Origin: Rhizobium sp. Q54
GTDB taxonomy: Bacteria; Pseudomonadota; Alphaproteobacteria; SMXS01
Assembly: GCA_945872035.1 (NCBI GenBank)
Contig: CAMBYA010000069.1
Span: forward strand, 1 to 9,417
Length of the DNA: 9,417 bases
Direction: 5' to 3'
A program made the translations under genes and the position numbers. Shown in pieces: positions 5,739-9,417 of this stretch (the stretch's first letter is position 1; each line of letters opens with the position of its first letter). The notes under the pieces are model-generated. The model searched no databases. It was not told where the DNA came from and saw nothing but the letters and a program-made list of their open reading frames with translations.

Positions 5739-8700
5739 TCAGGCCTGCCGCTGCAGATCCTCAAGCTGGCGCGCCACCGCATGCGGCGAGCGCGTGAAAG
5801 GCGCGAGCAGCCGGTAGAACACCGGCACCACGACCAGGGTCAGCACCGTCGATACCAGCACGCCGGAACAGATGACGATGCCCAGCGTGACGCGGCTTTC
5901 GGCGCCGGCGCCGGACGCCACCGCCAGCGGCAGCGCGCCGATGGCGAGCGCCAGGCTGGTCATGATGATCGGCCGCAGGCGGATGTGGCAGGCCTCGAGG
6001 ATCGCCTCGTCGATGGTTCGGCCTTCGTCGCGGAGCTGGTTGGCGAATTCCACGATCAGGATGCCGTTCTTGGCCGCGATGCCGACCAGGATGATAATGC
6101 CCACTTGGCTATAAATGTTGAGCGTGCTGCCGAAGACCCAAAGCCCCAGCACCGCGCCCAGGATCGCGAGCGGCACCGACAGCATGATCACGAAGGGGTG
6201 GATGAAGCTCTCGAACTGGGCGGCCAGCACCAGGAACACCACCAGCAGGGCGATGAAGAAGGTGAAGATCACCGCGCCCGAGGAGTCCTTGAATTCCAGC
6301 GACTCGCCCTTGTAGCCGATCCGCGCGGTGCCCGGCAGTTCGGTCCTGGCGGTGTTCTCCAGGAATGTCAGCGCCTCGCCGAGTGGATAGCCCTGGACCA
6401 GGCTCGCCGAGATGGTGATGGCGCGCATGCGGTTGTAGCGGTTGAGCTCCTTGGCGTCGGCGCGTTCCTCGAGCCGGACAAGGTTGGACAGCGGGATCAG
6501 CGCGCCGGTGGTGCGTGACCGGACATAGATGTTCGACAGGTCCGTCGGGCTCTCTCGGTCCGACCGCTGGGCCTGGATGATGACGTAATACTCCTCGCCC
6601 TCGCGGGCGAAAGTGTTGACCTTGCGCGATCCGATCATGCTTTCCAGCGTCGCGCCCACTTCCTCTGCCGGCACGCCCAGGTCGGCGGCGCGGTCCCGGT
6701 CGAGGATCACCTTCATCTGCGGCCGGGTTTCCTTGTAGTCGACATCGACGCCGATCAGGTTCGGGTTGGCGCGAATCTTCTCCAGCATGATCTCGCGGTA
6801 GCGGGCCAGTTCCTCGAAGGTGCTGGCGCCGATCACGAACTGCACCGTCTGGCCACGTGCGTTGCTGATGCCCTGGCGCATCATCAGGTAGAGCTGGATG
6901 CCCGGCATGGTGGCGGCGAACTCGCCGCGGATTTCGTTCATCACCTCGAAGGTGTCGCGGTCGCGGTCGGCCCAGTCGCTCAGCACCATCATGCCCGAGC
7001 CTGTGTCGAACGCCGTCAGCCCGCCATACGACGGCGCCCGCAGCATGACGCGCCGGGCTTCGCCGCTTTCCACATAGGGCAGCAGCTTGGCCTCGATCTT
7101 CTCCATCTGCGCCTTGCTGTAGTCGAATCCGGCGCCCTGCGGACCCTGGAACGTCAGGTAGAACGCGCCCCGGTCTTCGGGCGGCACCAGCTCTTCCTTG
7201 ACCTGGCTGCCGATGAGCACGATCAGCGCGAACACCGCGACGACCACGCCGCCGATGATCACCGGCAGCTTGATCGCCCGCTGGAGGAAGCTGGTGTAGC
7301 GGTCGGCGAGCCAATCCATCCTGTCATCGACGAAGGCCTGCAGCCTGCCTTTCTTCTCGCCCATGGGCTTCAGCAGCTTGGACGACAGCATGACGCTGAA
7401 CGTCAGCGCGACCAGCGCCGAAAACGCCACCGCCGAGGCGACCGCAACACCCAGTTCGGCGAACAGGCGGCCCACATTGCCTTCGAGGAAGATGATCGGC
7501 ACGAACACCGAGATCAGCACCGCCGTGGTCGCCAGCACGGCGAAACCCACCTGCCGGGCGCCCTTGTAGGCCGCGACCAGCGGCGACTCGCCTTTCTGCA
7601 CCCGGCGATAGATGTTCTCCAGCACCACGATGGCGTCGTCGACGACGAGGCCGATGGAGAGCACCAGCGCCAGCAAGGTGAGGAGGTTGATCGAATAGCC
7701 GAACGCATAGAGCACGCTGAAACTGGCGATCAGGCTCACCGGCACGGTCACGGTCGGGATGATCGTCGCGCGGATGCTGCCGAGGAACAGGTAGATGACG
7801 CCGACCACCAGCAGCACGGCGATCGCCAGGGTCACATAGACCTCGTGGATCGCCTCCTTGATGAACACCGAGCCGTCATAGGTGTAATGCAGCGAGGTGC
7901 CGGCCGGCAGCGTCGGGTTGATCTGCTGGATCATGGCGTTCGCCGCGTCGGCCACTTCCAGCGTGTTGGCCCGCGACTGGCGGACGACGCCGAGGCCGAT
8001 CTGGGTCTCGCCATTGCCTTTGAAGAAGATGCGCGGCTCTTCCGAGCTCAGCTCGATCCGCGCGACTTCGCCCAGACGGACCATGTGGCCATCCGAGGTC
8101 TTCGCGATCACCAGCTTGGCGAAGTCGGTTTCCGTGCTGTAGGCGCGCTCAAGCCGCAGCGTGTAGTCGCGGTCGGTCGATTCGAGCGCACCGGCCGGCA
8201 GCTCCAGGTTCTGCGACCGCAGCGCCTTCTCGATGTCGGCCGCGGTGAGCTGGCGGGCGGCCAGCGCCACCCGGTCGACCCAGATCCGCATGGCGTAGCG
8301 CTGCTCACCGCCGATGATGACGCGGGCGACGCCGTCCACCGACGACAGCTGGTCGACGATGTAGCGGTCGGCATAGTCGGACATCTGGGTGACGTCCATG
8401 ACCGTGCTGGACAGATTGTACCAGACGATCGGATCCTCGTCGGAATCGACCTTGAATATCTCCGGCGCGTCGACCTCGTCGGGCAGTTCCTCGACCACGC
8501 GGGAGACGCGGTCGCGCACGTCGTTGGCGGCCGCGTCCACGTCCCGGTCCAGGTCGAACTCCATGACCACCGTGGACATGCCGTCGTTGCTCTTGGACGA
8601 AACCCAGCGGACGCCCTCGATGCCCGCGACCTGGTCCTCGATCAGCTTGGTGACGCGGGCCTCGACGGTGGCGGCCGACGCGCCCCTGTAGATGGTATTG

Positions 8701-8840
8701 ACCGACACCACCGGCGGATCGATGTCCGGATACTCGCGCACCGGCAGGCGCTCGATGGCTACCAGGCCGAACGACAGCAGCAGCAAGCTGACCACGGTCG
8801 CAAAGACCGGCCGCTTGACCGAGATGTCGGACAGCAGCAT
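5739..8840 (-). CDS. Efflux RND transporter permease subunit (AcrB/MexB-like, HAE1 type)
   Basis: A complete 1033-residue inner-membrane pump, close to the usual 1,030-1,050. It forms the proton-driven trimeric core of a tripartite exporter. Helix 1 (about 10-30) is followed by the first periplasmic porter domain (REYPDIDPPVVSVNTIYRGAS, 35-55), helices 2-6 (about 330-485), the second periplasmic domain, and helices 8-12 (about 855-1010). The proton relay is intact: D401 and D402 in helix 4 (GLVVDDAIVVLEN), K924 in helix 10 (GIAAKNGILIVEF), and R954 and T961 around RLRPIIMTSLA, matching AcrB D407, D408, K940, R971 and T978. This argues for an organic-compound pump, not a heavy-metal (CzcA) type. 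The start follows the adaptor stop by three bases, with GGAGG ten bases upstream inside the adaptor gene, so translation is probably coupled. Substrates cannot be inferred. A long inverted repeat follows the stop. Confidence 0.97.
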   Translation of the reverse strand: MLLSDISVKRPVFATVVSLLLLSFGLVAIERLPVREYPDIDPPVVSVNTIYRGASAATVEARVTKLIEDQVAGIEGVRWVSSKSNDGMSTVVMEFDLDRDVDAAANDVRDRVSRVVEELPDEVDAPEIFKVDSDEDPIVWYNLSSTVMDVTQMSDYADRYIVDQLSSVDGVARVIIGGEQRYAMRIWVDRVALAARQLTAADIEKALRSQNLELPAGALESTDRDYTLRLERAYSTETDFAKLVIAKTSDGHMVRLGEVARIELSSEEPRIFFKGNGETQIGLGVVRQSRANTLEVADAANAMIQQINPTLPAGTSLHYTYDGSVFIKEAIHEVYVTLAIAVLLVVGVIYLFLGSIRATIIPTVTVPVSLIASFSVLYAFGYSINLLTLLALVLSIGLVVDDAIVVLENIYRRVQKGESPLVAAYKGARQVGFAVLATTAVLISVFVPIIFLEGNVGRLFAELGVAVASAVAFSALVALTFSVMLSSKLLKPMGEKKGRLQAFVDDRMDWLADRYTSFLQRAIKLPVIIGGVVVAVFALIVLIGSQVKEELVPPEDRGAFYLTFQGPQGAGFDYSKAQMEKIEAKLLPYVESGEARRVMLRAPSYGGLTAFDTGSGMMVLSDWADRDRDTFEVMNEIRGEFAATMPGIQLYLMMRQGISNARGQTVQFVIGASTFEELARYREIMLEKIRANPNLIGVDVDYKETRPQMKVILDRDRAADLGVPAEEVGATLESMIGSRKVNTFAREGEEYYVIIQAQRSDRESPTDLSNIYVRSRTTGALIPLSNLVRLEERADAKELNRYNRMRAITISASLVQGYPLGEALTFLENTARTELPGTARIGYKGESLEFKDSSGAVIFTFFIALLVVFLVLAAQFESFIHPFVIMLSVPLAILGAVLGLWVFGSTLNIYSQVGIIILVGIAAKNGILIVEFANQLRDEGRTIDEAILEACHIRLRPIIMTSLALAIGALPLAVASGAGAESRVTLGIVICSGVLVSTVLTLVVVPVFYRLLAPFTRSPHAVARQLEDLQRQA

Positions 8841-8843
8841 GGC

Positions 8844-9417
8844 TCAGGCGCCTCCGCTTTCGCCACCGGGCAGCTTGTGCTCGCCGATGCTCTGGACAGT
8901 CGCGCCCGGAATCATCCGGCCGACACCCTCGACCACCACCTTTTCGCCCTGCCTCAGGCCGGTCAGCACTTCCGCCGCGCCGGGACGCCGGCGGCCGATG
9001 GTCACCTCGCGCTGGACGACCGCACCGCCTTGCTCGATCACCCAGACGAACTGGCGCGTGTCGCGCGGCATCAGGGCTCCTTCCGGCAGCAGCAGAACCG
9101 TGCTGCGCGACCGGATCACCTCGACGGTCGCCAGCATGCCGGGGCGCAGCGCGCCATCCGGATTGGGAATCAGCGCGCGCACCGAAATGGCGCGGGAGAT
9201 CGGATCGACCCGGGCGTCGATGGTCTCGACGGTGCCCTTGAACGCGCGGCCAGGATACGCAGCGGTGCGTGCATCCACGTCCTGGCCCGTCGACACCGCG
9301 CCCAGAAACGTCTCGGGCACCGAAAAATCGAGCTTCACCGGATCGATGTCGTCGAGGGTCGCCACCACCGTTCCCGGCGTCACCAGCGTGCCGGGGCTGA
9401 CCTGGCGGAAGCCCAGG
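8844..9417 (-). CDS. RND efflux periplasmic adaptor subunit (HlyD/MFP family), partial at N-terminus
   Basis: The last 190 or so residues of a membrane fusion protein. The frame is open to the right edge (the visible text begins LGFRQVSPGTLVTPG), so an apparent GTG start at 9383 is internal and the true start lies outside. The visible part covers the end of the lipoyl/barrel-sandwich domain (VSPGTLVTPGTVVATLDDIDP), the beta-barrel domain (VKLDFSVPETFLGAVSTGQDVDA onward, with the conserved GTVETIDARVDPISRAISVRA), and the membrane-proximal domain with LRPGMLATVEV and LLLPEGALMPRDT. The C-terminus has a GLRQGEKVVVEGVGRMIPGATV motif typical of MexA/AcrA-like adaptors. It links the RND pump to an outer-membrane channel in the periplasm. 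The missing N-terminus should hold the signal peptide or lipobox and the coiled-coil hairpin. It is in an operon with the pump, with a three-base gap. Confidence 0.95.
   Translation of the reverse strand, partial: LGFRQVSPGTLVTPGTVVATLDDIDPVKLDFSVPETFLGAVSTGQDVDARTAAYPGRAFKGTVETIDARVDPISRAISVRALIPNPDGALRPGMLATVEVIRSRSTVLLLPEGALMPRDTRQFVWVIEQGGAVVQREVTIGRRRPGAAEVLTGLRQGEKVVVEGVGRMIPGATVQSIGEHKLPGGESGGA

Noticed and set aside
5533..5817. Several short open frames on both strands in the 5509-5738 spacer
   Set aside because: They run through the inverted repeat or into the RND gene end, lack credible ribosome sites and resemble no protein.
6109..7314. Minus-strand open frame of 401 codons inside the RND gene
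   Set aside because: It is a frame-shifted reading of the RND coding sequence, rich in Arg, Gly and Pro with no domain. The RND frame is intact throughout, so this is not a frameshift remnant.
9381..9383. GTG at 9383 as the start of the adaptor gene
   Set aside because: The frame continues upstream to the window edge with typical adaptor sequence (GFRQVSPGTL), so this GTG is internal.

Overview
This is a GC-rich window (roughly two thirds G+C by eye, not counted) from a bacterial chromosome. Third codon positions are strongly G/C, genes are tightly packed and most lie on the minus strand. A proteobacterium fits best and an alphaproteobacterium is my guess. The guess rests on overall protein style, on a palindromic intergenic repeat of a kind I associate with alphaproteobacterial genomes, and on GGGGAG-type ribosome sites. 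There is no rRNA or other marker that fixes the taxon.

Layout, left to right. (1) Positions 1-3661 hold four minus-strand genes, read from right to left: a 12-helix MFS transporter (2288-3661), a divergent NRAMP/SLC11-like metal transporter (869-2191), a small VOC (glyoxalase/dioxygenase-fold) protein (305-781), and an alpha/beta hydrolase of haloacetate-dehalogenase or epoxide-hydrolase type that runs off the left edge (1-305). The last two overlap by one base and are probably translationally coupled. Gaps of 87-96 bp separate the others, so one transcript is possible but not shown. (2) A 90-bp divergent intergenic region (3662-3751) separates these from the only plus-strand gene, a Bcr/CflA-type multidrug MFS exporter (3752-4978). 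(3) That gene ends tail to tail, with overlapping stop codons, against a second and different VOC protein (4975-5508, minus). (4) A 230-bp intergenic region (5509-5738) holds a perfect 14-bp palindrome next to the VOC ribosome site and a 95-bp imperfect inverted repeat. (5) The right-hand 3.7 kb is a minus-strand tripartite-efflux operon: the C-terminal part of a periplasmic adaptor (8844-9417, cut by the right edge) followed 3 bp later by a complete 1033-residue RND pump (5739-8840). No outer-membrane factor is visible.

Functionally the window mixes transport (two MFS carriers, one RND pump, one metal-ion carrier) with small-molecule enzymes (two VOC proteins, one hydrolase). The adaptor and RND genes clearly work together. 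The VOC-hydrolase pair probably acts on a common substrate, which the sequence does not identify. I found no CRISPR array, tRNA, rRNA, phage or transposase gene, and no clear new defence or biosynthetic system. The most notable points are the altered metal-site residues of the NRAMP protein, the two intergenic palindromes and the unusual ligand set of the second VOC protein.
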